A DNA stretch of 64,000 nucleotides from an uncultured Moraxella sp. (lineage in GTDB: Bacteria > Pseudomonadota > Gammaproteobacteria > Pseudomonadales > Moraxellaceae). Numbering within the stretch: position 1 is the first letter of the stretch; each line of letters starts with the position of its first letter. The notes under the pieces were generated by a model, which worked only from the letters and a program-made list of their open reading frames with translations, ran no database searches and had not been told where the DNA came from. The DNA lies in contig CALTTC010000002.1 of assembly GCA_943908425.1 (NCBI GenBank), forward strand, positions 1 through 64,000, read 5' to 3'. Of this stretch, positions 26,233-34,652 are shown piece after piece. The translations under genes and the position numbers were made by a program.

Positions 26233-27173
26233 TGACTGTCCTTAGTACGCATAAGCTTTTGGGGGGTAAGGGTGGTTGCGATATAGTCTTGCACCGCTGT
26301 TGGCGATAGCGCATAGATGTTTGGCATATCGGGCAAATGCTTGAAACGGCGATAACCCCACATATATTGCGCAGGGTGCTTGGCAATCATTGTCGCCATT
26401 GCTTGATTAAGCGCGCTTGTTGCGATAACAGGGTCGGCATGATACAGTTGTGGGTCGCTTAAGGGTTCACAATAAATGGTAAACTTGCCACTGTCGTTAC
26501 GGATACACATCAAGCCCACGAGCGCACAGCCGGTTTTACTGGCAAGTTTACTGGCAAGGGTGCTACATAAGGTGGGTACGCCCAAAAATGGGGCAATCAC
26601 CCCGCCGGACTTGTCAGGGACATGGTCGGGCAAGACAATACTAAAGCCTCCCGCCTTTAAGGTGCGAAAAATCGCCTTGACACCGCTGGCATCTGTTGGC
26701 ACTAAAGTGGCGTTTAGGCGTTGGCGTCCTTGCAATACAAATTCGTTGCTAAGCTTGCCTTTGACGGGCTTATACATAATCGTTGGTGCGCCAAACTGAT
26801 TGAGCCACGCATTCATCATCTCCCATGTGCCTAAATGTGGTACAATCGCTAGCATACCATTGGGATTGGCAAGGGCGTTTTGTAGTGCTTCGGCATTGAC
26901 CACGTGATTAATTTGGGCAATGGACCAGCTAGGTGGCATTGCCCAGCATTTGATTGACTCCACACTACTTAAAGCTTGATTGATGACTGCTTGCCTGTGT
27001 AACTGCTTGCGCGCCTTATCATCAAGTTTAGGATAGGCGAGCAATAAATTGGTGCGTACCGTCCGCTCTAGGCTACTGTTGGGCAAAAAAGACAGACAAA
27101 ACGCCACAAAGCGTGCCATTATGCGCAATAAGCATAACGGCACGACCCGAAACAGCTGGTAAGGATTCACCAT
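26229..27173 (-). CDS. Lipid A biosynthesis acyltransferase (LpxL/HtrB-type)
   Basis: 314 aa inner-membrane enzyme, which transfers a secondary acyl chain from acyl-ACP to lipid A. The hydrophobic N-terminal anchor (VVPLCLLRIMARFVAFCLSF) is followed by the acyltransferase motif LAIVPHLGTWEMMNAW (HxxxxE), GVKAIFRTLKAGG, IVLPDHVPDKSGGVIAPFLG and AQYMWGYRRFK. Whether it corresponds to LpxL, LpxM or another paralogue is not decidable here. The ATG at 27173 is preferred over an upstream TTG. It lies 16 bases after aspS, so it may be cotranscribed from the aspS promoter. Confidence 0.88.
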   Translation of the reverse strand: MVNPYQLFRVVPLCLLRIMARFVAFCLSFLPNSSLERTVRTNLLLAYPKLDDKARKQLHRQAVINQALSSVESIKCWAMPPSWSIAQINHVVNAEALQNALANPNGMLAIVPHLGTWEMMNAWLNQFGAPTIMYKPVKGKLSNEFVLQGRQRLNATLVPTDASGVKAIFRTLKAGGFSIVLPDHVPDKSGGVIAPFLGVPTLCSTLASKLASKTGCALVGLMCIRNDSGKFTIYCEPLSDPQLYHADPVIATSALNQAMATMIAKHPAQYMWGYRRFKHLPDMPNIYALSPTAVQDYIATTLTPQKLMRTKDSQ

Positions 27174-27189
27174 CAATACTCAAGAGCGA

Positions 27190-28986
27190 TTATTGCGCGT
27201 CTTTTTTCTCACGCAAGCGAATGCCTAAATCACGCAGTTGTACACTATCCACCGCTGCAGGGGCTTGGGTAAGTGGGCATTCAGCGGTTTTGGTTTTGGG
27301 GAAAGCGATAACATCACGGATGGAGCTACTGCCTGTCATGAGCATAATCAAGCGATCCAACCCAAACGCTAAGCCACCGTGGGGCGGTGCGCCGTATTTT
27401 AAGGCATTTAGCAAGAAGGAAAATTTCTCTTCTGCTGCTGTCTTATCAATACCTAACGCATCAAAGACAGCGGTTTGCATGGCTAAGTCATTGATACGTA
27501 AGCTGCCACCACCAATCTCCGTGCCGTTTAAGACCATATCATAAGCGATGGATAGTGCGCTTTCGGGATTGTCTTTCATTTCTGCTACCGAGCCTTTGGG
27601 GCGGGTAAAGGGGTGATGCACGCTGGTCCATTTGCCATCGTCTGTTTCTTCAAACATCGGAAAATCCACCACCCAAAGCGGTGCCCATTCACACGTCGCC
27701 ATCGCCAAATCGTGCCCAACTTTGACGCGCAGTGCGCCCATAGCGTCATTGACAATTTTGGCTTTGTCAGCGCCAAAGAAGATGATATCGCCACTACTCG
27801 CTTGCGTGCGCGCAATCAATGCTTGCAAAACATCATCGCTCATATTTTTGATAATGGGCGATTGTAGACCAGACTCTTGGTTTACGCCGTTGTTGATGAT
27901 ATTTACATCATTAACTTTGATATAGGCAAGCCCTTTTGCGCCATAGATGGCAACAAATTTGGTGTATTCATCAATTTGTTTGCGCGTGAGTGCTGCGCCA
28001 TTCGGTACGCATAAGGCAACCACGCGTCCCTTAGGGTCATTGGCGGGGGCGGCAAAGACGTTAAAATCTACCGCTTTCATCAAATCAGCGACGTCAATGA
28101 GCTTCATGGGAATGCGCAAATCTGGCTTATCCGAGGCATAATCACGCATCGCCTCTGCATAAGTCATACGCGGAAAATCGCTAAATTCAACGTTTAGCAT
28201 GGTTTTAAACAAATCTTTAATGAGTCCTTCGGTCAGATTCATAATCTCTTCATCTGATAAAAAGGACGTTTCAATATCGATTTGGGTGAACTCTGGCTGA
28301 CGGTCAGCGCGCAAGTCTTCATCACGAAAGCATTTAGCGATTTGATAATAACGGTCAAAGCCTGCTACCATAAGTAGCTGCTTAAATAGCTGTGGCGATT
28401 GCGGTAAGGCATAAAAATCCCCATTAGAAACACGGCTTGGCACCAAGTAATCGCGCGCGCCTTCAGGGGTAGCACGCGTCAAAATGGGGGTCTCAACGTC
28501 CAAAAAGCCGTGGTCGTCCAGATAACGGCGAATGGTGGAGGTGGCTTTGGCACGAAATTGCATGCGCTCAATCATCTCAGGGCGACGCATGTCCAAAAAG
28601 CGGTATTTTAAACGTAACTCTTCTGCGACATTGGTGTAGTCGTCATTTAATGGGAAAGGAGGTGTTTCACTTTCGGCAAGCACGGTGATGCGCTCAGCAA
28701 CCACCTCAATTTTACCGCTTTTGTGTTCAAGGTTATAGGCGTTTTCTTCACGTAAGCGCACTTTACCGGTGATTTGTAGCAGATATTCGCTGCGGATTTT
28801 ATTGGCGCTATCATACAACTCAGGGCTATCGGCTTTTTCTACCACGACTTGCAATAAGCCTTCACGGTCGCGCAAATCAAAGAAAATAACATGGCTGTGA
28901 TTTCTATGGCGGTGTACCCAGCCACACACGGTAACGGTTTGTCCGTCTTGTTGTTCGTTAATGTTGCCTGCATAGGTTGTGCGCAT
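27190..28986 (-). CDS. aspS: Aspartate-tRNA ligase
   Basis: Class II aminoacyl-tRNA synthetase, 598 aa. The N-terminal OB-fold anticodon-binding domain (TVCGWVHRHRNHSHVIFFDL) is followed by FLDMRRPEMIERMQFRAK, flipping loop LPQSPQLFKQLLM, motif 2 FRDEDLRADRQPEFTQIDIE, the bacterial GAD insertion, and motif 3 GGLAFGLDRLIMLMTG. The ATG at 28986 gives the canonical MRTTYAG start. In Acinetobacter, aspS flanks the LOS outer-core locus in the same way as here. Confidence 0.97.
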   Translation of the reverse strand: MRTTYAGNINEQQDGQTVTVCGWVHRHRNHSHVIFFDLRDREGLLQVVVEKADSPELYDSANKIRSEYLLQITGKVRLREENAYNLEHKSGKIEVVAERITVLAESETPPFPLNDDYTNVAEELRLKYRFLDMRRPEMIERMQFRAKATSTIRRYLDDHGFLDVETPILTRATPEGARDYLVPSRVSNGDFYALPQSPQLFKQLLMVAGFDRYYQIAKCFRDEDLRADRQPEFTQIDIETSFLSDEEIMNLTEGLIKDLFKTMLNVEFSDFPRMTYAEAMRDYASDKPDLRIPMKLIDVADLMKAVDFNVFAAPANDPKGRVVALCVPNGAALTRKQIDEYTKFVAIYGAKGLAYIKVNDVNIINNGVNQESGLQSPIIKNMSDDVLQALIARTQASSGDIIFFGADKAKIVNDAMGALRVKVGHDLAMATCEWAPLWVVDFPMFEETDDGKWTSVHHPFTRPKGSVAEMKDNPESALSIAYDMVLNGTEIGGGSLRINDLAMQTAVFDALGIDKTAAEEKFSFLLNALKYGAPPHGGLAFGLDRLIMLMTGSSSIRDVIAFPKTKTAECPLTQAPAAVDSVQLRDLGIRLREKKDAQ

Positions 28987-29022
28987 AGTGACCCTTAAAA
29001 TAAACAAATAAAACTGCGTAAT

Positions 29023-29051
29023 ATTATGCCTATAATTTGCCCAATTAACAA
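29023..29051 (-). promoter_or_regulatory. Promoter of aspS
   Basis: On the minus strand TTGTTA (29051-29046), a 17-bp spacer, then CATAAT (29028-29023), 36 bases upstream of the ATG. It may also drive the LOS operon downstream of aspS. Confidence 0.6.
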
Positions 29052-29244
29052 GGTGTTAGTACAAAAATTTGTGGCAAGCGGTTAATATTGACTAACGGAT
29101 AATTTAATGCTATGGTTTAGGGTTCGCCAAAAATAGTGGGGTGGAGATTTTTTATAACTTGGTCTTGATGGGTTTGGTCTTGATAGCTTGAGATTTTTGA
29201 TAATTTGGGGGAATAATGAATAGCACACAACAATTGGGGGGCAA

Positions 29245-31107
29245 GTGGACGCCTTAAATGTCTTGTATTTGGTTTCAGCAGTATTGATTTTTATTAGTAT
29301 TTTGACCACCACGTTATCGGCACGGCTTGGGGTACCGTTGCTATTGTTCTTTTTGGGTGTTGGGGTGCTGGCAGGTGAAGAAGGCATTTTGGGGATTGAG
29401 TTTAGCCAGTACAATTTGGCAAACTTTATTGGGCAAGCGGCGCTGGCGTGCATTTTATTAGATGGTGGGCTACGCACGTCTTTACACTCGTTTCGCGTGG
29501 GTTTAAAGCCCGCGGTGGTGCTTGCTAGTTGGGGCGTGCTGGCAACTGTCGGTATACTTGGGCTATTTATCACCTGGCTTTTGGAGGTGGACTGGCGTTT
29601 GGGTATGCTGATAGCCGCGATTGTGGGTTCCACGGATGCGGCGGCGGTGTTTTCGCTACTGCGCAATGGCGGGGTAAAATTAAACGACCGTGTGCAGGCA
29701 ACCCTTGAGATTGAATCAGGTGCCAACGACCCGCTTGCTATTTTGTTGGTTACCGCCTTGATTGCCCTTAATTTGGACCCAGAAAGTCAGACGATAGCAA
29801 GCGTGCTACAGCTATTGGTGACCCAAATTGGCGTAGGCTTGGTACTCGGTTTATTGGCAGGGGCAATTTTATCAAAGCTCTTGCCAAAGGTACATTTGGC
29901 AGAGGGTATGTATGCGATTTTGATTATGTCGGCAGGCTTTATGGTGTTTAGTGCCACCAATCTATTGGGCGGTAGTGGCTTTTTGGCGGTGTATTTGACC
30001 GGTATTGCTATCGGTAATACTAAGGTGCGCGCGACCGAACATGTGCTTCGCGTGATGGATAGCTTTGCTTGGCTGTCGCAAGCGGTGCTGTTTGTGGTGC
30101 TAGGACTGCTTGTGTTGCCATCTAGTTTGCTCACAGTGTGGCATTTTTCGCTGATTATTTTTTTGGTATTATTGTTTGTGGCGCGCCCCCTTGCCGCACT
30201 TACAAGCCTTGTGCCGTTTCGCTTTCGCCCGCGTGAGATTGGCTTTATTTCGTGGGTGGGACTGCGCGGGGCGGTGCCGATTACCTTGGCGATTATTCCT
30301 GTCATGATGAATGTGCCCAATGCGCATTTGATTTTTAATATTACTTTTGGGATAGTGGTGCTGTCCTTACTCACGCAAGGGGCGACGATTCCAACAGTGG
30401 CGCGACTGTTTCGGGTCTGGGTGCCCACCAATCATGAACCCAAAGAAAAACACGAAATTTGGGTGGGGGACAATGCCAGCATTACCTTATACGAATTTGA
30501 GGTGGCAAGTGGGGCGTTTGCGGTTGGGCGTAATCCGCTTTATATTTCCACGAAATTTAACGCGCGTGAAGTGCGCCTGTTTGCGGTGGTGCGTGATGAG
30601 GAGCTCTTGCCCATCAATGACGATACTCGCCTGCGCGCTAATGATAGCGTCTGGTATGCCTTAAGTGGCGATTATGCTGGTAGTTTGGCAAAGATTTTTA
30701 ATAATTCTGCCACACAATACCAAAAAGCAAGCGAGTTTTATGGCGATTGGCTGTTGTCACCGTCGCTCAAAATCGGCAATTTACCGTTTTTTAATTCAGC
30801 CAATAATTTACTAAAAAATAAAAAAGCGCACAGGCAATTACAAGCCACGGATTTGTGGACAATCTTTACGCCAACGACCAGCGAGCAAGAATTGAAGTTG
30901 CCCGGCGTTACCGAGGCGCTTTTAACCATGCTTAGCGCTAATAAACACAAAACCATTGCCGAATTTATGGACATGCATTTTAATGCTGAACCCGTAAGTG
31001 GCGATAAGGTGCTACTAAACGAGCATTGGTGTCTTATGGTGCGTGATGTGGACAGCCGTGGGCGACTATTAAGCGTGGGTCTAAAACAGTTAAATGCAGA
31101 AAAATAG
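29245..31107 (+). CDS. nhaP2: Potassium/proton antiporter, NhaP2 (CvrA) type
   Basis: Inner-membrane CPA1 antiporter, 620 aa. About 12-13 hydrophobic helices occupy residues 1-390. They include the conserved ESGANDP and GSTDAAAVF motifs, FLAVYLTGIAIGNT and GLRGAVPITLAIIPV. The cytoplasmic C-terminus holds an RCK/TrkA_C-like domain (about 410-480; ITLYEFEVASGAFAVGRNPL) and a CorC/HlyC-like domain (about 550-615; GDKVLLNEHWCLMVRDVD), as in NhaP2/CvrA. The start is GTG, the only one in frame before the first helix, after a G-rich stretch. It is divergent from aspS. Confidence 0.9.
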   Translation: MDALNVLYLVSAVLIFISILTTTLSARLGVPLLLFFLGVGVLAGEEGILGIEFSQYNLANFIGQAALACILLDGGLRTSLHSFRVGLKPAVVLASWGVLATVGILGLFITWLLEVDWRLGMLIAAIVGSTDAAAVFSLLRNGGVKLNDRVQATLEIESGANDPLAILLVTALIALNLDPESQTIASVLQLLVTQIGVGLVLGLLAGAILSKLLPKVHLAEGMYAILIMSAGFMVFSATNLLGGSGFLAVYLTGIAIGNTKVRATEHVLRVMDSFAWLSQAVLFVVLGLLVLPSSLLTVWHFSLIIFLVLLFVARPLAALTSLVPFRFRPREIGFISWVGLRGAVPITLAIIPVMMNVPNAHLIFNITFGIVVLSLLTQGATIPTVARLFRVWVPTNHEPKEKHEIWVGDNASITLYEFEVASGAFAVGRNPLYISTKFNAREVRLFAVVRDEELLPINDDTRLRANDSVWYALSGDYAGSLAKIFNNSATQYQKASEFYGDWLLSPSLKIGNLPFFNSANNLLKNKKAHRQLQATDLWTIFTPTTSEQELKLPGVTEALLTMLSANKHKTIAEFMDMHFNAEPVSGDKVLLNEHWCLMVRDVDSRGRLLSVGLKQLNAEK

Positions 31108-31198
31108 GAAAGGGTTAGATAAATTTATGGTATCGGTGCTTGTAATTTTTGGTGCGCACCCTTACTTAGCAAGCATTCTTTTTTATTAAGGGTGGGTT

Positions 31199-32149
31199 AT
31201 GTTTTTTCATGTAAGCAAAAAACCATTAGAGCTGACGGTTATCAATTTAAACGAGCGTCAGACAGAAGTTAAAGAACGCTTAGCAGGGACAACCAAGCGT
31301 GATAAGGACAAGATATGTCACTGGAATAAATTGCTTGGTTGTCTAAAAAAATCCACCGATAACGACAAAAAAACTGCCAACGCGGTATACGTGCTGGATT
31401 TTGTAGGGGATATCAAGGCGAGTGCAGTGGATAAATTGCGCGAGGAGGTGAGCGCGATTATCAGCTATGCTAAGGCAGGTGATGAGGTGGTGGTGCGTTT
31501 AGAATCGGCAGGCGGGCAAGTGCATAGCTATGGCTTGGCGGCAGCACAGTTGGCGCGCCTAAAAACAGCAGGTCTGCATTTAACAGTCTGTGTGGATAAG
31601 GTGGCGGCAAGTGGTGGCTATATGATGGCGTGTGTTGCTGATAAAATATTGACCACGCCATTTGCGATTATTGGCTCAATTGGGGTGGTGAGCCAAATGC
31701 CTAATTTTTATGAATTTTTGCAAAAGCACGATATTGACGTGGAGCTATTTACCGCTGGGGAATATAAGCGCACCGTGACTATGTTTGGCAAAAACGATGA
31801 CGATGACCGCGCCAAATATCAAGCAGAATTGGAGCGTATTCACACGTTGTTTCAGGCACATATTGCTACGCACCGCCCAAGTCTTGCGGTAGAAAAGGTA
31901 GCGACTGGGGAGTTTTGGTTGGGTTCTGATGCTTTAGCGCTTAATTTGGTAGATGTGCTTACCACGTCTGATGCTTATTTGCTAGAAAAATTGAAGGACA
32001 GTACGGTGCTAATGCTACACTCTAAAGAGCGCGTGGGCTTGGCACAAAAGCTAGGGTTTAACGAGATGGTAGCGGACGGCGTAGAGAGTGTCTGGGCGTG
32101 GGCGCAATCAACACCGCTTGTGGCGCTTGCCAAAAACTATAACAAATAA
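31199..32149 (+). CDS. sohB: S49 family peptidase, SohB-like, lacking an N-terminal anchor
   Basis: 316 aa. The S49 serine peptidase core is clear: VYVLDFVGDIKASAVDKLRE, RLESAGGQVHSYGLAAAQL, DKVAASGGYMMACVAD (nucleophile Ser in AASGGY), IIGSIGVVSQ, and the general-base Lys in TAGEYKRTVTMFG. SohB is normally membrane-anchored by an N-terminal helix; here the product starts MFFHVSKKPLELTVIN with none. Upstream in the same frame, ATG 31127 would encode a hydrophobic 20-residue peptide (MVSVLVIFGAHPYLASILFY), but a TAA at 31187-31189 separates it. The protein may thus be cytosolic, or the anchor may have been lost. Confidence 0.85.
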   Translation: MFFHVSKKPLELTVINLNERQTEVKERLAGTTKRDKDKICHWNKLLGCLKKSTDNDKKTANAVYVLDFVGDIKASAVDKLREEVSAIISYAKAGDEVVVRLESAGGQVHSYGLAAAQLARLKTAGLHLTVCVDKVAASGGYMMACVADKILTTPFAIIGSIGVVSQMPNFYEFLQKHDIDVELFTAGEYKRTVTMFGKNDDDDRAKYQAELERIHTLFQAHIATHRPSLAVEKVATGEFWLGSDALALNLVDVLTTSDAYLLEKLKDSTVLMLHSKERVGLAQKLGFNEMVADGVESVWAWAQSTPLVALAKNYNK

Positions 32150-32180
32150 TACGTGTTTTTAATATAAGCTTGGGGGTAGT

Positions 32181-33035
32181 ATGAAAAAATTAGAAGCGTT
32201 ATTTGGGCGTGCCGATAAGTTTGGGCGTGTTGTCGCCAACCGTTTGGGCAAAATCAAAGACTTAAGCGCCATTCAAGGAGTGGGCGCTGGCAAAACGGTG
32301 CTTATCACTGGGGCAAGTAGCGGACTTGGGGCAATGATGGCGCGCAAGTTTGCTTTTTTGGGCTATAATTTGGCAATTTGCGCCAGACGTTTGGAGCGTC
32401 TAGAAGCTCTAAAAGCAGAGCTTGAAAGCACGTTTGGGGTTAAGGTGTGGGTGCGCCAGCTAGATGTTAGCGACCACGAGGCGATATTTGCGGTGTTTGA
32501 TGATTTTGCGCAGGAAGCTGGCGGATTAGATAAAGTGATTGTCAATGCTGGTGTGGGCGACAGTCGGGTGATTGGGCATGGGCGTTTTCATATCAATAAA
32601 GCCACTGCTCAGATTAATTTTATCTCGGCGCTCGCGCAATGCGAGGCAGCAATGCAGATTTTTCGTGCCCAAAATAGTGGGCATTTGGTAGTCATCTCTT
32701 CAATGTCGGCGGTGCGTGGTTTGCCAAGGCATCTGACCACTTATGCCGCCGCTAAAGCCGCCTTGGCGCATTTGGCAGAAGGCATTCGCGCTGACACTAT
32801 TAAAGAGAAGTTGCCGATTACCGTTTCTACCATTTATCCTGGCTATGTGCGTACTGATTTAAATATTGGTGCCAAATACTTGCCTTTTGAGGTGGAAGAA
32901 GATGAGGGCGCGGACGTTATTGTCAAAGCCATTGAAGCCAAAGTAGATGAAGCGTTTGTACCAGCATGGCCTTGGCTACCCATTGGTCTAGGCATGAAAT
33001 ACTTGCCTTTGCGCTTAATCACCCGCTTTTTGTAA
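32181..33035 (+). CDS. Short-chain dehydrogenase/reductase
   Basis: 284 aa SDR of the classical type. After a 35-residue N-terminal extension come VLITGASSGLGAMMARKFA (TGxxxGxG), ICARRLERLEALKAEL, VIVNAGVGDSR (NAG), VVISSMSAVRGLPRH and the active-site YAAAKAALAHLAEG (YxxxK), with IYPGYVRTDLN after it. The substrate is unknown; lipid or aldehyde reductases of this kind are common. It begins 31 bases after sohB and probably shares its transcript. Confidence 0.85.
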   Translation: MKKLEALFGRADKFGRVVANRLGKIKDLSAIQGVGAGKTVLITGASSGLGAMMARKFAFLGYNLAICARRLERLEALKAELESTFGVKVWVRQLDVSDHEAIFAVFDDFAQEAGGLDKVIVNAGVGDSRVIGHGRFHINKATAQINFISALAQCEAAMQIFRAQNSGHLVVISSMSAVRGLPRHLTTYAAAKAALAHLAEGIRADTIKEKLPITVSTIYPGYVRTDLNIGAKYLPFEVEEDEGADVIVKAIEAKVDEAFVPAWPWLPIGLGMKYLPLRLITRFL

Positions 33036-33038
33036 GTA

Positions 33039-33815
33039 TTAAATCGTCAAGTCGCTGTTGTCAATCGGTGTCAGCGTTTCTTGACAAAAAGTGGGGTCTA
33101 ATCGGCACAGGGCTTGGGTTAAGGCGTTGATTTGTCGGTCTTGGGCTTGGATATGGGCAAGCAATACTTTGACACTATCGGCAACTGGGTCGGCATCTGT
33201 TTTAACCCCATAAGCGGTAAAGGTTGGTTGGGCGTCGCAAGGATTGTCATGAGTATTGCTGTTGGGATTATCTGCTGGTTTTTTATTGGTCAATCGTGCT
33301 GGTGAACCAACAACCGTGGCATTGCTTGGGACGGCTTTGACTACAATCGCATTACTACCAACTTTGGCATTGTCGCCGACACTAAATCCCCCCAAAATTT
33401 TTGCCCCTGCGCCAACAATGACGTTGTTGCCCAACGTGGGGTGGCGTTTAGCCCCTTTAATGGTGGAAACACCCCCTAAGGTTACCCCATGGTATAGCGT
33501 TACATCATCACCGATAGTGGCGGTCTCGCCAATCACCACGCCCATGCCATGATCAATAAATAGCCGCTTGCCAATTTTGGCGGCAGGGTGAATCTCAATG
33601 CCAGTGGTCATGCGTGTCAAGTGCGACAAACCGCGCGCCAAAAATTGCTGGTCGTGTTGCCACAATTGATGGGCAAGACGGTGGGCAGTGCGCGCGTGTA
33701 ATCCAGGGTAGGTGAGCGCTACTTCCCATGAATTGCGCGCGGCAGGGTCTTTACGAAGAATGTTGTCAATATCGTCTTTGATGGCGCTGAGGGTTGTTTT
33801 AAAATTTTTTAGCAT
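33039..33815 (-). CDS. cysE: Serine O-acetyltransferase
   Basis: Makes O-acetyl-L-serine from serine and acetyl-CoA for cysteine synthesis. 258 aa. A short helical N-terminal domain (DPAARNSWEVALTYPGLHA, RTAHRLAHQLWQHDQQFLAR) precedes the left-handed beta-helix: GIEIHPAAKIGKRLFIDHGM with the catalytic His in DHGMGVVIGETA, YHGVTLGGVSTIKGAKRHPT and NNVIVGAGAKILGGFSVGDN. The C-terminal tail is unusually long and Asn/Asp-rich. It is convergent with the SDR gene (3 bases between stops), 57 bases downstream of trmJ. Confidence 0.95.
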   Translation of the reverse strand: MLKNFKTTLSAIKDDIDNILRKDPAARNSWEVALTYPGLHARTAHRLAHQLWQHDQQFLARGLSHLTRMTTGIEIHPAAKIGKRLFIDHGMGVVIGETATIGDDVTLYHGVTLGGVSTIKGAKRHPTLGNNVIVGAGAKILGGFSVGDNAKVGSNAIVVKAVPSNATVVGSPARLTNKKPADNPNSNTHDNPCDAQPTFTAYGVKTDADPVADSVKVLLAHIQAQDRQINALTQALCRLDPTFCQETLTPIDNSDLTI

Positions 33816-33872
33816 AGCATTGTCAATAAAAAAGTTATTGTGATACGGGTTGAAGTTGGGGTAATAGGCAAC

Positions 33873-34652
33873 CTAAGAGGGCGGTGTGGATAAGCGTTTT
33901 TGTAGTTGAAAGGCGAGTGCCATAAGCAGTTGGTGCTCTGTTTTGTCTAATTGCAAGCGTGCCGCTAAACGCCATAAGCGACTAGTAAGCTTGGGTAATT
34001 TATCGCTTTGGCTTAGCTCCACCGCGCCAAATAACTCTAGTAGGGCATTAATTAAAGCTTGTTTTTCGGCGTGGGTAATAGGCGGACTATCCCATTCGCT
34101 TCGCAACATAAGGGGGTGTTGTGCGCTATTGGGTAACACTTCTGCGCAACTTAAATGTTGATACAGATAGCTTGCGATGACTTGTACGCTACTTGCGACA
34201 TTAAGCACAGGATAGTTGGGGTTGGCGGGGATTTGTAGATGGTAATCTGCCAGTGCCAATTCAGCGTTGGTTAATCCGCGGTCCTCACGCCCAAAGACGA
34301 TGGCAATGCGCGCACTCGGCTGTGCTTGACTAAAAGTCTTAATCAAGGTAGCGGCGCTGTCCGGAGTGAGCATTGGGCGCGGGGTGTGGCGACTGCGCGC
34401 ACTGGCGGCAATGACAAGTGATTGTGAGCTTAGCGCCTTAGATAATGTTGGATAAATAATCGCTTGCTCAAGCAGTACTGCACCGCCTTTAGCGAAGGCA
34501 ATGCTTGTGTCGTCTATTGGGTGTTTGGGATTGACCAGCAAAAGATGCTGTAGTCCCATCGTCATCATCGCGCGCGCCGTACTACCGATATTGGCAGGCA
34601 AGGTGGTTTCGGTGAGTACGATACTAATATTGGCTAAAGGATTATGTTTCAT
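33873..34652 (-). CDS. trmJ: tRNA (cytidine/uridine-2'-O-)-methyltransferase TrmJ
   Basis: SPOUT methyltransferase modifying position 32 of tRNA anticodon loops. 259 aa. ISIVLTETTLPANIGSTARA (NIGStAR) is N-terminal, IAIVFGREDRGLTNAELALA carries the SAM-site GRED-GL motif, and IPANPNYPVLNVASSVQVIA forms the trefoil knot. Its ATG overlaps the dnaE stop by one base (TAATG), coupling it to dnaE. Confidence 0.93.
   Translation of the reverse strand: MKHNPLANISIVLTETTLPANIGSTARAMMTMGLQHLLLVNPKHPIDDTSIAFAKGGAVLLEQAIIYPTLSKALSSQSLVIAASARSRHTPRPMLTPDSAATLIKTFSQAQPSARIAIVFGREDRGLTNAELALADYHLQIPANPNYPVLNVASSVQVIASYLYQHLSCAEVLPNSAQHPLMLRSEWDSPPITHAEKQALINALLELFGAVELSQSDKLPKLTSRLWRLAARLQLDKTEHQLLMALAFQLQKRLSTPPS

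Noticed and set aside
29082..31000. Long minus-strand frames opposite the NhaP2-like gene (29082-29726 and 29787-30431)
   Set aside because: Low-complexity Ser/Pro/Lys/Thr-rich translations antisense to a strongly conserved transporter; mirror frames of its codon usage.
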